The notes: a model not told the origin generated them from the sequence alone. A stretch of DNA of 64,000 bases from UBA3946 sp002385755 (GCA_050953085.1 JBMNLX010000002.1:1-64000), one strand, 5' to 3'. Shown: positions 51,382 to 60,185, counted from the stretch's first letter. Made by a program: numbers and translations.

Positions 51382-51481
51382 AACCGCTTATTTTGTAACT
51401 GCGGTAAAAACCACAAAATATCTAACAGAGCATTTTTATAACATCATTGATTATTTAACAAGCGTCGCTTATATTTTGCTA

Positions 51482-52636
51482 TTAAAAGAATATCATAAAG
51501 GCCCCGGCGGCGATTGCCGAGCCGATCACGCCGGCCACGTTCGGGCCCATCGCGTGCATCAATAAATAATTCTCGGGGTCTTCCCTTTGGCCTTCAAGGT
51601 GAGCGACCCTGGCGGCCATCGGCACGGCGCTTACGCCCGCGGCGCCGATTATCGGGTTGACCTTGCCTTTCGTAATCCAGCACATCAGTTTCCCGAAGAG
51701 GACCCCGCCGGCCGTCGCCGTCATAAAAGCGACCACGCCCAAGCCGATAATAAGCAAAGTCTCAATTCGCAAGAATTGCTCGCCCGTCGCGGTGGCGCCG
51801 ACGCTTACGCCCAAAAGGATCGTGACGATATAAAGCAAGGAATTGGCTGCGGTCTCGGTAAGTTTCGGGACGACGCCCGATTCCTTAATCAAATTACCGA
51901 GCATCAGGCACCCAATTAAAGGCGCGCAGGAAGGCACTAATAACAAAACGACGAGCGTCACGGCGATTGGGAAGATAATCTTTTCAAGTTTGCTTACTTC
52001 CCGGAGCTGCTCCATTTTAATCCGTCGCTCGCGTTTCGTCGTGAGCAAGCGGATTACGGGCGGCTGGATCACGGGGACGAGCGCCATGTAGGAATAGGCG
52101 GCGATGCTTACCGAGCCCAGAATGTGCGGGGCGAGCCTGTTCGTAAGGAAGATCGCCGTCGGCCCGTCAGCCCCGCCAATAATGGCGATTGAAGCGGCCT
52201 CGAAACCGTTAAACTGAGGCAAGACAATAGCAACGAGAAAAGTGAGGAATATGCCGATTTGCGCGGCCGCGCCCAGGAGCAGGCTTTTCGGGTTGGCGAT
52301 AAGCGGCCCGAAATCGGTCGTCGCCCCGATGCCGAGAAAGATAAGGGCGGGATAAATCCCGAGTTTCACCCCCTGCTGCAGGTAATAAATCAAGCCCCCG
52401 ACCTCTTTCGTCTCGCCGTCGACGATAACCGGGGGATTGGTAATGCCCCCGAGCGGGAAATTAGCAAGAAACATCCCGAAGGCAATCGGGATTAAAAGAT
52501 ATGGCTCAAACTTTTTCGCGATCGCAAGATAAAACAAAACAAAGGCGACCAGTATCATGACGATATTACGCCAGTTTCCGGCGAGAATTTCGCTGATTCC
52601 CGTCGAATTCCAAAATTCCTTGAACAAGTCGATCAT
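51482..52636 (-). CDS. Sodium-pumping decarboxylase beta subunit (OadB/MmdB type)
   Basis: A 384-residue membrane protein that couples decarboxylation of carboxybiotin to Na+ export. IGATTDFGPLIANPKSLLLGAAAQ, IAIIGGADGPTAIFLTN (with the key Asp) and SYMALVPVIQPPVIRLLTTKRER are the conserved Na+-site segments. The final helix holds HAMGPNVAGVIGSAIAAG. It shares TAATG with the upstream gamma-like gene. The alpha (carboxyltransferase) and biotin-carrier subunits are not in the window, so the acid substrate is open. Confidence 0.93.
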   Translation of the reverse strand: MIDLFKEFWNSTGISEILAGNWRNIVMILVAFVLFYLAIAKKFEPYLLIPIAFGMFLANFPLGGITNPPVIVDGETKEVGGLIYYLQQGVKLGIYPALIFLGIGATTDFGPLIANPKSLLLGAAAQIGIFLTFLVAIVLPQFNGFEAASIAIIGGADGPTAIFLTNRLAPHILGSVSIAAYSYMALVPVIQPPVIRLLTTKRERRIKMEQLREVSKLEKIIFPIAVTLVVLLLVPSCAPLIGCLMLGNLIKESGVVPKLTETAANSLLYIVTILLGVSVGATATGEQFLRIETLLIIGLGVVAFMTATAGGVLFGKLMCWITKGKVNPIIGAAGVSAVPMAARVAHLEGQREDPENYLLMHAMGPNVAGVIGSAIAAGAFMIFF

Positions 52637-52935
52637 TATTTTCTTCCTTCCTTCGTGATTTTCTTAACGGAAACGAGCCTGACGTCTTGTTTCGTTTCCT
52701 CGGCATAATCAACCGTCGCGACCAAAGCCGCGACCCGCGCGTCCTCGTCCAACTCTTCCCAGTTCATCTCCTTTGGGGCGGGTTTTGCCGGGCGCGCATA
52801 ATTAAGCAACGAAATAATGAACATTAATAGCGCCAAAATCAAAAACACGAGTAACATTGAAAACAAGGTTATTAATAATGCATCGGAAAAATTAGCTGCG
52901 TTAAAATTTTCTCCGTCGTAGATTGCTAAAAACAT
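52636..52935 (-). CDS. OadG-like gamma subunit of a sodium-pumping decarboxylase
   Basis: 99 residues with one long N-terminal helix (DALLITLFSMLLVFLILALLMFIISLL) and a charged cytosolic tail ending VRLVSVKKITKEGRK. Length, topology and position before oadB match OadG/MmdD subunits, which anchor the complex. The start is ATG at 52935 after CAGGTGAAC. Confidence 0.82.
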   Translation of the reverse strand: MFLAIYDGENFNAANFSDALLITLFSMLLVFLILALLMFIISLLNYARPAKPAPKEMNWEELDEDARVAALVATVDYAEETKQDVRLVSVKKITKEGRK

Positions 52936-52969
52936 GAGTTCACCTGCTTTTCTTGTGATAACTTGTTAT

Positions 52970-52998
52970 ATTGTATCACTTTTAATCTTTTTTTTCAA
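52970..52998 (-). promoter_or_regulatory. Promoter of oadG-oadB with nearby dyads
   Basis: On the minus strand TTGAAA (52993-52998), 17 bases, TACAAT (52970-52975). Just downstream lie ATAAC/GTTAT (around 52958-52969) and a wider GTGATA/TATCAC pair, possible operator sites. Confidence 0.68.
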
Positions 52999-53078
52999 CA
53001 CTCTTACTTGTTAATATCTTTCGCTTTTTGCCTGCCGTCGATAAATGGCAAATTTCGGCTCGATATGCGTTTAGCCTA

Positions 53079-53107
53079 TTGATTATGACAAAAAAACAAT
53101 GTATAAT
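53079..53107 (+). promoter_or_regulatory. Promoter of the endonuclease I gene
   Basis: TTGATT (53079-53084), 17 bases, TATAAT (53102-53107). The first in-frame ATG of the gene (53099) overlaps the -10 box, so it cannot be the start. Confidence 0.8.
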
Positions 53108-53152
53108 AAAAACGGCGCATATAATAATACAAAAAGAAAGCAGGAAAGAAGT

Positions 53153-53938
53153 GTGAAAAATTCGCTGAAAAAAATCGCCGGCGGCATCGTAAGCATAATC
53201 GTGATCGCCGTCGCCGCGTTCTTCGGATATGATTACTTATTCGCCGACGACAACGGCTATCCCCAATTGCCGCTTGAGGAATACTACGCGGGCGCCGAGG
53301 GGTTGGATGGCGAGGAACTTAAGAATTTCTTGACGGAACTTGTTTCGACCAACGTCACGCTCGTCTCTTACGCCGACGCGAAAGTCGCCCTGGCTGAAGC
53401 CGACGCCGACCCCGATAACCCCGGCAAGGTGCTCACGATTTATTCCCGCGCGAGCGTTCCGGCCTTATGGGACGGCTCCAGCTGGCATCGCGAGCATGTC
53501 TGGCCAAACTCGCGGCTTGGCGTCGAGCGCGTCGACGAGCACGAGAAAAACCAAGCGAGCGACCTTCACAACCTGAGGGCGATTCAACCGTCCGTAAACA
53601 GCAGTCGGGGAAACAAGGTCTTCTCCGACGAGACGGGGCCGGAAACATATTACCCCGGCGACGAAGACAAGGGCGACGTGGCTCGGATTCTCTTTTACAT
53701 GGTCATCCGCTATCCCGAGTTTGACTTGGTCGAGGAAGTCCTGCCTAACGACCCGAATACCAACTACACCCCCGAGGCCGCGAAAATGGCGGTCTTATCC
53801 TGCCTGCTTAGGTGGCACCGGGAAGACCCGCCCGATGATTTCGAAAAACAACGCAACGATGTCATCTACCGCTGGCAAAACAATCGCAATCCTTTCATCG
53901 ATCACCCGGAATTTGTGGAAATGATTTTTGGCGACTAA
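53153..53938 (+). CDS. Endonuclease I family nuclease, membrane-anchored or secreted
   Basis: A 261-residue protein from GTG 53153 (AGGAAAG upstream). A basic start and one helix (IAGGIVSIIVIAVAAFFGYDYLF) act as signal or anchor. The nuclease core is WHREHVWPNSRLGV (the His-x-x-Trp-Pro catalytic segment) followed by DLHNLRAIQPSVNSSRGNKVF, typical of EndA/NucM-like DNases, and a C-terminal WHREDPPDDFEKQRNDVIY with RWQNNRNPFIDHPEF. It probably degrades extracellular DNA or RNA for nutrients. It lies 12 bases before the next gene. Confidence 0.92.
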   Translation: MKNSLKKIAGGIVSIIVIAVAAFFGYDYLFADDNGYPQLPLEEYYAGAEGLDGEELKNFLTELVSTNVTLVSYADAKVALAEADADPDNPGKVLTIYSRASVPALWDGSSWHREHVWPNSRLGVERVDEHEKNQASDLHNLRAIQPSVNSSRGNKVFSDETGPETYYPGDEDKGDVARILFYMVIRYPEFDLVEEVLPNDPNTNYTPEAAKMAVLSCLLRWHREDPPDDFEKQRNDVIYRWQNNRNPFIDHPEFVEMIFGD

Positions 53939-53950
53939 TAAGGAGGAAAT

Positions 53951-54340
53951 ATGGAACAAATTAATATGCCCGCCGGCGCCTATTATGTCGGCGATCCCTG
54001 CCTGATAATCAAAGGAACGCCGGGCTACCATTGGATCGAAAAACTTTGGTCGCTCTTCTATAAACTCGATCAACGGGCGGCCTTGCTGGAAGTCGACGGC
54101 GTCAAGATCTTTATCGGCCAAACATACGGCGGCGACGGGATCTATGACGGCATCACGGTCGACACCGGCACAATCGCCGTTATCCCGGTAGATAACCTGT
54201 CCGGCGACGAGCGCTTTAACTTCGATAATTTCGCGATCCGGGGAACGAAATTCTTTACCGCCCCGGAGCCGTTCGTCATCACCTACGATAAAGGCGACTT
54301 TCAAATCGGCAGTCACCTGACCGTTAAAACGAGATTTTAA
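53951..54340 (+). CDS. Conserved protein of unknown function
   Basis: 129 residues, soluble and beta-rich. The opening MPAGAYYVGDPCLII and the middle IGQTYGGDGIYDGITVDTGT with VIPVD resemble a widespread uncharacterised family with GxYYxGDPC and YGDGxY motifs. The acidic and aromatic residues around Gly-Asp-Pro-Cys look like an active or binding site but no function is known. ATG follows AAGGAGGAAAT, 12 bases after the nuclease stop, so it is likely cotranscribed with it. Confidence 0.78.
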   Translation: MEQINMPAGAYYVGDPCLIIKGTPGYHWIEKLWSLFYKLDQRAALLEVDGVKIFIGQTYGGDGIYDGITVDTGTIAVIPVDNLSGDERFNFDNFAIRGTKFFTAPEPFVITYDKGDFQIGSHLTVKTRF

Positions 54341-54377
54341 AAACCCGAAGGTTATGAGCTAAACTTTCGGGTTTTTT
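54340..54377. terminator. Terminator between the convergent unknown gene and pntB
   Basis: AAAACCCGAA pairs with TTCGGGTTTT around a 16-base loop, with A- and T-tracts on both sides. Confidence 0.82.
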
Positions 54378-54378
54378 A

Positions 54379-55800
54379 CTACCATTTATTCAAAATATCT
54401 TTCAGCGTTTCCGCGGCGTCGCCCATAACAAGCCAGACGCCTTCTTCTCTTCTATATAGGGGGTTCTCGACGCCGGCGTAGCCGGGCTTCATGTCGTAAT
54501 TGAAAATCACGATCCGCGGGCAATGGTCGGCGTTTAGTATCGGCATTCCCGATATCGGCGTTCCGACGGTGTCGCGGGCCGCGGGATTGACGACGTCGTT
54601 GGCGCCGACGATTACCGTGAGATCCGCCCCGGCAAAATCATCGTTGATATCCGACATTTCGTATAAATCCTCGTAGTCGACGCCCGCCTCGCACAAAAGG
54701 ACGTTCATGTGTCCCGGCATCCTCCCGGCCACCGGGTGAATCGCGAATTTCACCGTCGCGCCGTTCGCGCGGAAACGTTCCGCCAAATCCCTAACCAGGT
54801 GCTGAGCCTGGGCGACCGCCATGCCGTAGCCGGGAACAATGATCACGTTTTTCGCTTCCCGCATCGCTTCAAGAGGCGACGCGGCCGGTTTTTCGTCCGG
54901 CTTCTTCGCCTCGGGCTTCGCGTCCGCGGCGGACGCCTCTGTCACGACAGCGGCGGTTGTTTTTCCGAGTAAAATCGCCGACAAGTGGCGGTTCATCGAC
55001 CGGCACATGATTCTCGTCAAAAGCAGTCCCGAGGCGCCGACGATCGCGCCGACGATAACGAGCAAGAGATCCCCGATCGCAAGACCCGCGATCGCTCCGG
55101 CGACGCCGCTTAAACTGTTAAGGAGGGAAATCGTAATCGGCATGTCGGCTCCGCCTACGCGGACGGTAAAGACGATGCCGAAAAGCGTGGCGATAATCGT
55201 CAAAGCGACGGCGTTTAGCGTCGGCATCCCGCTAAATGCCGGAATGACGGCGAAAACCGTGTAAGCCGCCGTCAAAACCAGAAGCAGGACGGTGATTCCG
55301 GTGTGAAAAGGCAGAATAATCGGTTTCTGGTTAATTAGTTTATGCAGTTTCCCCGCGGCGATCATGCTTCCGAAAAACGTTATCGCGCCGACCGCGATCG
55401 CGAGGAGCGCCGTGATCCGGGAAAAGAGGTCGTCTCCCGCGCCGATGCCGAGATACGCGAAAAATCCGACGATGGCGGAGGCGGCGCCGCCGAGCCCGTT
55501 AAATAAAGCCACGAGCTGCGGCATCTCGATCATCTTAACCTTAACCGCGAGCCATAAACCGATCAAAAAACCCAAGGCGATGCCGATATATAAAACCCAG
55601 TCGGGGAGAATCTCGTATTTCAGCAAAGTCACGACGATGGCCGCGGCCATCGCGAGGGCGCTGAGCCGGTTGCCGAGAACGGCGGTTTTTACCTTGCTCA
55701 TCAGGGAGATCCCGATCAGCACGATCAAGGCTAACGCCCCGCAAATCACATAATAAGCCGTATCCGGCAAAACGAGAAGAAAATTAATCGTTCGATTCAT
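54379..55800 (-). CDS. pntB: NAD(P) transhydrogenase subunit beta
   Basis: A 473-residue protein: about nine helices, then a cytosolic dIII domain that binds NADP(H). IIVPGYGMAVAQAQH is the NADP Rossmann motif, and HPVAGRMPGHMNVLLCEAGV and VNPAARD are conserved dIII segments. Start at ATG 55800; it overlaps the previous gene by 17 bases. With the two alpha-type genes upstream it forms a proton-translocating transhydrogenase that makes NADPH from NADH. Confidence 0.95.
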   Translation of the reverse strand: MNRTINFLLVLPDTAYYVICGALALIVLIGISLMSKVKTAVLGNRLSALAMAAAIVVTLLKYEILPDWVLYIGIALGFLIGLWLAVKVKMIEMPQLVALFNGLGGAASAIVGFFAYLGIGAGDDLFSRITALLAIAVGAITFFGSMIAAGKLHKLINQKPIILPFHTGITVLLLVLTAAYTVFAVIPAFSGMPTLNAVALTIIATLFGIVFTVRVGGADMPITISLLNSLSGVAGAIAGLAIGDLLLVIVGAIVGASGLLLTRIMCRSMNRHLSAILLGKTTAAVVTEASAADAKPEAKKPDEKPAASPLEAMREAKNVIIVPGYGMAVAQAQHLVRDLAERFRANGATVKFAIHPVAGRMPGHMNVLLCEAGVDYEDLYEMSDINDDFAGADLTVIVGANDVVNPAARDTVGTPISGMPILNADHCPRIVIFNYDMKPGYAGVENPLYRREEGVWLVMGDAAETLKDILNKW

Positions 55801-56101
55801 TTTCTTTATCCTTCCCGTCAAACATTCTTAACATCCTGTCGGTAACGATAAACCCGCCGGCGACGTTAATCATCGCGAGAACGATGGCGAGAGATCCGAA
55901 AATATAACCTCCAACCGGGGAGGATGACTTCACGGCGACGGCGGTCGCCACCAAAGCGCCGAGAATGGTGATTCCCGACAGGGCGTTCGTTCCCGACATT
56001 AGCGGCGTATGCAATAGGCTCGGGATGCGGTTAATGATAAGATACCCGACTATCGCCGCTACTACAAATACAACCAGCAAAACTATTTGTATCGTATCCA
56101 T
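55784..56101 (-). CDS. pntAB: NAD(P) transhydrogenase alpha, membrane part
   Basis: 105 residues with three or four helices (IQIVLLVVFVVAAIVGYLII, NALSGITILGALVATAVA, IFGSLAIVLAMINVAGGFIV) and the ending TDRMLRMFDGKD, the usual form of the small split alpha-2 subunit. The ATG at 56101 follows AAGGAGCAATC; the longer open frame upstream overlaps the alpha-1 gene. Confidence 0.93.
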   Translation of the reverse strand: MDTIQIVLLVVFVVAAIVGYLIINRIPSLLHTPLMSGTNALSGITILGALVATAVAVKSSSPVGGYIFGSLAIVLAMINVAGGFIVTDRMLRMFDGKDKENESND

Positions 56102-56126
56102 TGATTGCTCCTTTCGGTCATTGCCC

Positions 56127-57293
56127 TTACCGGCTTTGACCCATCGCCTCGAGTGCGCCCTCGTGAACGATTTTCCCGTCCTTGGTGACGAGAATCGAGG
56201 CGACGATTTCGTCGTCAAGGTTCAATTCGATCTTGCCGTTCTTGGCGACGTAACTTAACAAATTATAAATATTTTGCGCGAACATCCAAGTCGAGCTGGC
56301 GGGAATCATCCCGGGAATATTTTTAATCCCGATAATCGTTACCCCGTGACGCGTCTCCTTCGTTCCCGGCGGCGTGATCTCGCAATTACCGCCCTGGTCG
56401 ATCGAGACATCGACGATGCAACTTCCCGGCTTCATCTTCTTAACCATTTCCTCGGTGACGATAATCGGAGCGAGTTTTCCGGGAACAAGCGCCGACAGGA
56501 AGACGATGTCCGCCGCAAGAATCTTTTCCTCAAGGTTTTTCCGTTCGACCTCGAGCCATTTCTCGGGAAGACTGCGGGCGAATTTCCCGTCCGCGCTCAC
56601 GGCAACTTCGGCCGGAACCTCCAAATCGATGATTCTCGCGCCCAACGATTTCGCCTGCTCCGCGGCCTCGGGCCGAATATCGGCGGCGTGGACGGTGGCG
56701 CCCAATCCGCGGGCCGTGGCGATCGCCCGGAGCCCGGCGACGCCCGCGCCGACGACCACGACGCTCGCGGGCGGGAGCATCCCGACGGCGCTCGCGACCG
56801 GCGGAACGAATTTCCCGATCTCGTCGATCGCCATAATCATTCCCTTATAACCCGCGCAGGTGCTCATTGAGGACAGGGCGTCCATCGATTGCGCGCGGCT
56901 GATGCGGGGAACGCCGTCAAGCGTGAGGCCGATAATCCCTCTTTCCGCCATCATCCGGACAAGTTCGTGATTGGCGGGAGCGGCCGGGTGAAGAAAAGTA
57001 ATCAAATATTGACCGCTCTTCATCATATCGATTTCGTGTTTTTCTTTTTCTTGGTTATAACGCGGTTCTTTTACCTTCAAAATAACGTCGGCCCGCGCGG
57101 CGATAACTTCCGGATCGTCCACCAACACGGCGCCCGCTTCCTGATACGCCGCGTCGGAATAAAATGACTTCAGGCCGGCGTTGGTCTCGACAAGAACGGT
57201 ATGACCGCTTTCGATCATTTTTTTTACCGTCTCCGGCGTGCCGGCGACGCGTCGTTCTCCCGGCATTATTTCTTTTAAAATTCCAATAACCAT
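56127..57293 (-). CDS. pntAA: NAD(P) transhydrogenase alpha, NAD-binding part
   Basis: A 388-residue dI subunit related to alanine dehydrogenase. It begins MVIGILKEIMPGERRVAGTP. RISRAQSMDALSSM and the NAD-binding VVVGAGVAGLRAIATARGLGA are family hallmarks. Start at ATG 57293 after GGAGGATAAT; an earlier in-frame TTG overlaps that site. First gene of pntAA-pntAB-pntB, the split arrangement usual outside enterobacteria. Confidence 0.95.
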   Translation of the reverse strand: MVIGILKEIMPGERRVAGTPETVKKMIESGHTVLVETNAGLKSFYSDAAYQEAGAVLVDDPEVIAARADVILKVKEPRYNQEKEKHEIDMMKSGQYLITFLHPAAPANHELVRMMAERGIIGLTLDGVPRISRAQSMDALSSMSTCAGYKGMIMAIDEIGKFVPPVASAVGMLPPASVVVVGAGVAGLRAIATARGLGATVHAADIRPEAAEQAKSLGARIIDLEVPAEVAVSADGKFARSLPEKWLEVERKNLEEKILAADIVFLSALVPGKLAPIIVTEEMVKKMKPGSCIVDVSIDQGGNCEITPPGTKETRHGVTIIGIKNIPGMIPASSTWMFAQNIYNLLSYVAKNGKIELNLDDEIVASILVTKDGKIVHEGALEAMGQSR

Positions 57294-57373
57294 ATTATCC
57301 TCCAAATTGTCGTTATTAGCGGCGGCGTCCCGAAAAAACGCTTGTTTTCGCTCGCCGCCGGTAATCCGAGATA

Positions 57374-57403
57374 ATTATAACACAAAAAAAGGAAAGATAT
57401 CAA
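57374..57403 (-). promoter_or_regulatory. Possible promoter of the pnt operon
   Basis: On the minus strand TTGATA (57398-57403), 18 bases, TATAAT (57374-57379), about 80 bases upstream of pntAA. A GC-rich dyad (GGCGGCG / CGCCGCC) lies in the leader at about 57321-57360. Confidence 0.55.
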
Positions 57404-57450
57404 TCGTTTTCATTATAAAATTACAAACTCCGCCGGGCGGCGCCATCCGG

Positions 57451-58215
57451 TTATTCGCCGTTTTTCGCGATATCCCGGGCCAAGCGCTCGCTTAGGAAAC
57501 GGTAACTGTCTTCCGTCATTTCCGGGGTCGATTCGTGACCGGTCGCGTACTTTTTAAAGACGACGTCCTCGCCCCGAAGCAACTCGCTCAGTTCCTCGGC
57601 GTAAACCGGCGGCACGATAACGTCCTCGGTCCCGCCGGAAAGAAACAGGCTTTTCCCCTTAAACCTTTGCCAGTTAAGGAGCGGGTCCTCCGAACGGTAG
57701 CTTGCGAGATTGACGGCGTAATATTCGTCGCGCGCGAACCCGTACGCTTCCCGTTTGCGTTCGTAAAACGCGCAAAACGAGGGCGAGCCGACGATGCTCA
57801 CGGCGGTTTTCGCCTCGGGCATAAAGGACGCAAGATAGAGAGCAATCGCCGCCCCCATCGACACCCCGTACGCGTAGACGGCGTCCGTGTTAAAGCCGCG
57901 CTTGTCTTTATAGTATTTGCGGTAAATAAGCTCGGCTTCCCGCGCGGTCCTGATAATAATGTTCACGATTTCCTTTTGGCGGCGGCTATTGTCCCAATTC
58001 GCGAAAAAAGCGGGCGAGCGCTCGCCGTGCAAGTAAGCGTCGGGGGCGACGATCAAAAACCCGAGATCCGCGAGCGCCTCCGCCCGGTCGCCAACGCCCG
58101 TTTTCCGCTCGCCGGTAAAACCGTGAAAGAAAAAAAGCAGACGGCGCGGCGCGCGGTCTTCTTTTTGATACTCGGTGACGGGAATCCCGTCCAAAATCAT
58201 GTCTTTTATAATCAT
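57451..58215 (-). CDS. Alpha/beta hydrolase (dienelactone hydrolase/prolyl oligopeptidase-like)
   Basis: 254 residues, cytosolic. LLFFFHGFTGERK holds the oxyanion-hole His-Gly, YGVSMGAAIALYLASF the nucleophile elbow (Ser in GVSMG) near residue 116, SGGTEDVIVPP the Asp strand, and ATGHESTPEM the catalytic His. The set is a complete serine hydrolase triad. The substrate is unknown; family members are esterases or peptidases. GGAGGAGAT lies upstream of the ATG. Confidence 0.85.
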   Translation of the reverse strand: MIIKDMILDGIPVTEYQKEDRAPRRLLFFFHGFTGERKTGVGDRAEALADLGFLIVAPDAYLHGERSPAFFANWDNSRRQKEIVNIIIRTAREAELIYRKYYKDKRGFNTDAVYAYGVSMGAAIALYLASFMPEAKTAVSIVGSPSFCAFYERKREAYGFARDEYYAVNLASYRSEDPLLNWQRFKGKSLFLSGGTEDVIVPPVYAEELSELLRGEDVVFKKYATGHESTPEMTEDSYRFLSERLARDIAKNGE

Positions 58216-58276
58216 CTTGGCTAATCTCCTCCGGTGAAATTATATCACGGCGGCGGCGAAATGTATATATATATGA

Positions 58277-58306
58277 TTGCCATCCGCCGCTTTTTTATGA
58301 TATAAT
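58277..58306 (+). promoter_or_regulatory. Promoter of the SRAP gene
   Basis: TTGCCA (58277-58282), 18 bases, TATAAT (58301-58306). The start codon is only about 18 bases beyond the -10 box, so the leader is very short. Confidence 0.6.
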
Positions 58307-58323
58307 GGGAGCGGGTGATGACA

Positions 58324-59010
58324 ATGTGCGGCCGTTTCGCGATCGCGTCCAGCAAAGACGAGATGCTCGAGTATTTACAGGAATATTTTGATATTTACGA
58401 CCCGGGGATCGAGTTCCGTCTTCCCCGGTACAATATCGCCCCCGGCGAAATGATTCCGGCAGTGGTTTACGAAGGCGATCGCCGGTATTTCCGCCTTTTG
58501 AAATGGGGTTTCGTTCCCGGCTTCGCCCGGAAAGACGCGAAACCGTTAAGATTAATAAACGCGAAATCGGAAACGGTCAGGGAAAAGCCCGCTTTCCGCT
58601 CCGCCTTCCGGCGGCGGCGCTGCCTGATACCCGTTACCGGTTTCTTCGAATGGCAAGCGACGGGAAAAGGGAAAGTCCCTTACTACATCACCGTCAAAAA
58701 CCGGCCGATTTTCGCCCTCGCCGGCATTTGGGACGAGTACCGGACCGCGACGGGAGAGGCGGGCGCCGCCTGCGCAATCCTGACGACCGCGGCGGGCGGG
58801 GAATTGCTTTCAATCCACGAGCGGATGCCGGTTATCGTCGACGAGACGAATTTTGGCCCGTGGCTTGACGACGGGATCGATCCCGGGAAACTTGGGGCGT
58901 TATTTTTCTCGATTCCCGGCGAGCGCTTGGCGCTCGCGGAAGTCTCGACGGCCGTAAACCGGCCGGCGAACGATACCATCGAATGCGTAACGCCCGTTAA
59001 CAAACGCTAA
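58324..59010 (+). CDS. SOS-response-associated peptidase (SRAP/HMCES/YedK)
   Basis: 228 residues beginning MCGRFAIAS, so Cys2 becomes the N-terminal residue that forms a thiazolidine link with abasic sites in single-stranded DNA. RYNIAPGEMIPAVV, LKWGFVPGFARKD, NAKSETVREKPAFRSAFRRRRCL with GFFEWQ and SIHERMPVIV are the other SRAP blocks (Asn, Arg, Glu and His of the site). The ATG at 58324 is chosen over 58315 because only it puts Cys at position 2. No LexA-type site was identified. Confidence 0.94.
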   Translation: MCGRFAIASSKDEMLEYLQEYFDIYDPGIEFRLPRYNIAPGEMIPAVVYEGDRRYFRLLKWGFVPGFARKDAKPLRLINAKSETVREKPAFRSAFRRRRCLIPVTGFFEWQATGKGKVPYYITVKNRPIFALAGIWDEYRTATGEAGAACAILTTAAGGELLSIHERMPVIVDETNFGPWLDDGIDPGKLGALFFSIPGERLALAEVSTAVNRPANDTIECVTPVNKR

Positions 59011-59018
59011 TAAAAAAC

Positions 59019-59046
59019 AAAGGCCAGCGCCGAGCTGGCCTTTTTT
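59019..59046 (+). terminator. Terminator of the SRAP gene
   Basis: AAAGGCCAGC pairs with GCTGGCCTTT around five bases, followed by T residues. Confidence 0.9.
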
Positions 59047-59143
59047 CCGGGCGAGGCCCGGTATCGGGAAGCAACTAAATACCTTATTTTTGTCATAGAC
59101 TCCCATCATAAAACAAACGCAACAAAACCGATTGCTAAGAAAA

Positions 59144-59416
59144 TTACTGTACTAAACTGGTGAGTTGTTTGCCGGCTTTGAACTTGATGACTTTCTTCGC
59201 GGGGATCATAATCTTTTCTTTCGTTTTCGGATTCAATCCCATGCGCGCCGGACGTTCGCCGACTTTAAGGGAAAAGACGCCTGTTAACTGGACATCTCCC
59301 CCGGCCGCAAGTTCCTCGCTGATCGCGCTAACGAAAGCGTCCAACGCCCGTTCGGCGTCGGCTTTTGTCAACGAGGCTTTCTCCGCCATTTTTTCAACAA
59401 GTTGTTTTTTGGTCAT
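59144..59416 (-). CDS. HU family DNA-binding protein
   Basis: 90 residues: MTKKQLVEKMAEKASLTKAD, DVQLTGVFSLKVGERPARMG, NPKTKEKIMIPAKKVIKFKAG. The beta-arm carries Arg-Met-Gly-x-Asn-Pro as in HU. It is a nucleoid protein that bends and compacts DNA. ATG at 59416 with AAAGGA upstream; a consensus promoter precedes it. Confidence 0.95.
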   Translation of the reverse strand: MTKKQLVEKMAEKASLTKADAERALDAFVSAISEELAAGGDVQLTGVFSLKVGERPARMGLNPKTKEKIMIPAKKVIKFKAGKQLTSLVQ

Positions 59417-59451
59417 CCTCAATCCTTTCCAGGTATTTAGTCGTCAGTTTT

Positions 59452-59479
59452 ATTATATCACCATAATTCCTAATGTCAA
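59452..59479 (-). promoter_or_regulatory. Strong promoter of the HU gene
   Basis: On the minus strand TTGACA (59474-59479), 16 bases, TATAAT (59452-59457). Both hexamers match consensus, fitting an abundant protein. Confidence 0.85.
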
Positions 59480-59532
59480 TAAACTTTATGGCTTTTTTTG
59501 TATTTTTTTGTCATAAATAGCGGAAAAAAACC

Positions 59533-60093
59533 TTATTCCGTTAATAATTGCTTCACCAAAGCGCGAAAAGTGTCCATGCTTTCCCCGTGTTTCGGGAACC
59601 AATGCATGACGTCGGCGTGATTGCTCGCGATTCCCAGGCGATAGCCCTCGCAGTGGGTGATAATGTCGCGCTCGCTAAGGCCGTATAGCCGGCAAAGATA
59701 GGCGCATAGTTCCGCCGCCCGCCGGAATACCTTCCGGAAATAATCTTCGCGCATGGCGGCGTCATAGCCGATCATTTCCGGGCCGCGATAAGTATGCCCC
59801 GCCGGCTCGCAAATCTCAAAGCCGATATGGGTGTCGTTGGCCTTCCCGCCGGCATGCCAGCCGCGATGATCCCAAGGCAAATACTGATAAATATCCTTAT
59901 CGTCCAAAAACGCGTGCACGCAGACTTGGCGGTCGGTCTCGCCGGCCTTGTATGATTTGTTCCAGCGCGCGAACCACTCGCCGGCCATCACCCCGGGGGT
60001 CGCCGTCGAATGAACCATGATGCCCTTGGGCGTTATTTTCCGCCCGGCGAGATAACAATCGTTACGAATCATAAATTTTTCGATAATCTTCAT
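59533..60093 (-). CDS. N-acetylmuramoyl-L-alanine amidase (Amidase_2/PGRP type)
   Basis: 186 residues. GIMVHSTATPGVMA provides the first zinc His, HRGWHAGGKANDTHIGFEIC the central strand, and THCEGYRLGIASNHADVMHWF the second His and catalytic region. It cleaves the bond between muramic acid and L-Ala of peptidoglycan. No signal peptide is seen (MKIIEKFMIRNDCYLAG), so it may be a lysis-type or intracellular recycling enzyme, or be released by a holin or non-classical route. No phage genes are nearby. Confidence 0.9.
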   Translation of the reverse strand: MKIIEKFMIRNDCYLAGRKITPKGIMVHSTATPGVMAGEWFARWNKSYKAGETDRQVCVHAFLDDKDIYQYLPWDHRGWHAGGKANDTHIGFEICEPAGHTYRGPEMIGYDAAMREDYFRKVFRRAAELCAYLCRLYGLSERDIITHCEGYRLGIASNHADVMHWFPKHGESMDTFRALVKQLLTE

Positions 60094-60185
60094 TTTTTCC
60101 TTCTCTCCTTCGCATCAATTATACACGATGTATCGCTTCCTGACAATCCCCCAGGGAAAATTGTCGTTTTTTAGGAGGTTTTTGA

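Noticed and set aside
53099..53152. Longer N-terminus for endonuclease I from the ATG at 53099
   Set aside because: That ATG overlaps the -10 box, so it would not be within the transcript.
59533..60093. Phage endolysin
   Set aside because: The amidase is the only lysis-like gene; no holin or phage genes adjoin it and neighbouring genes are chromosomal.
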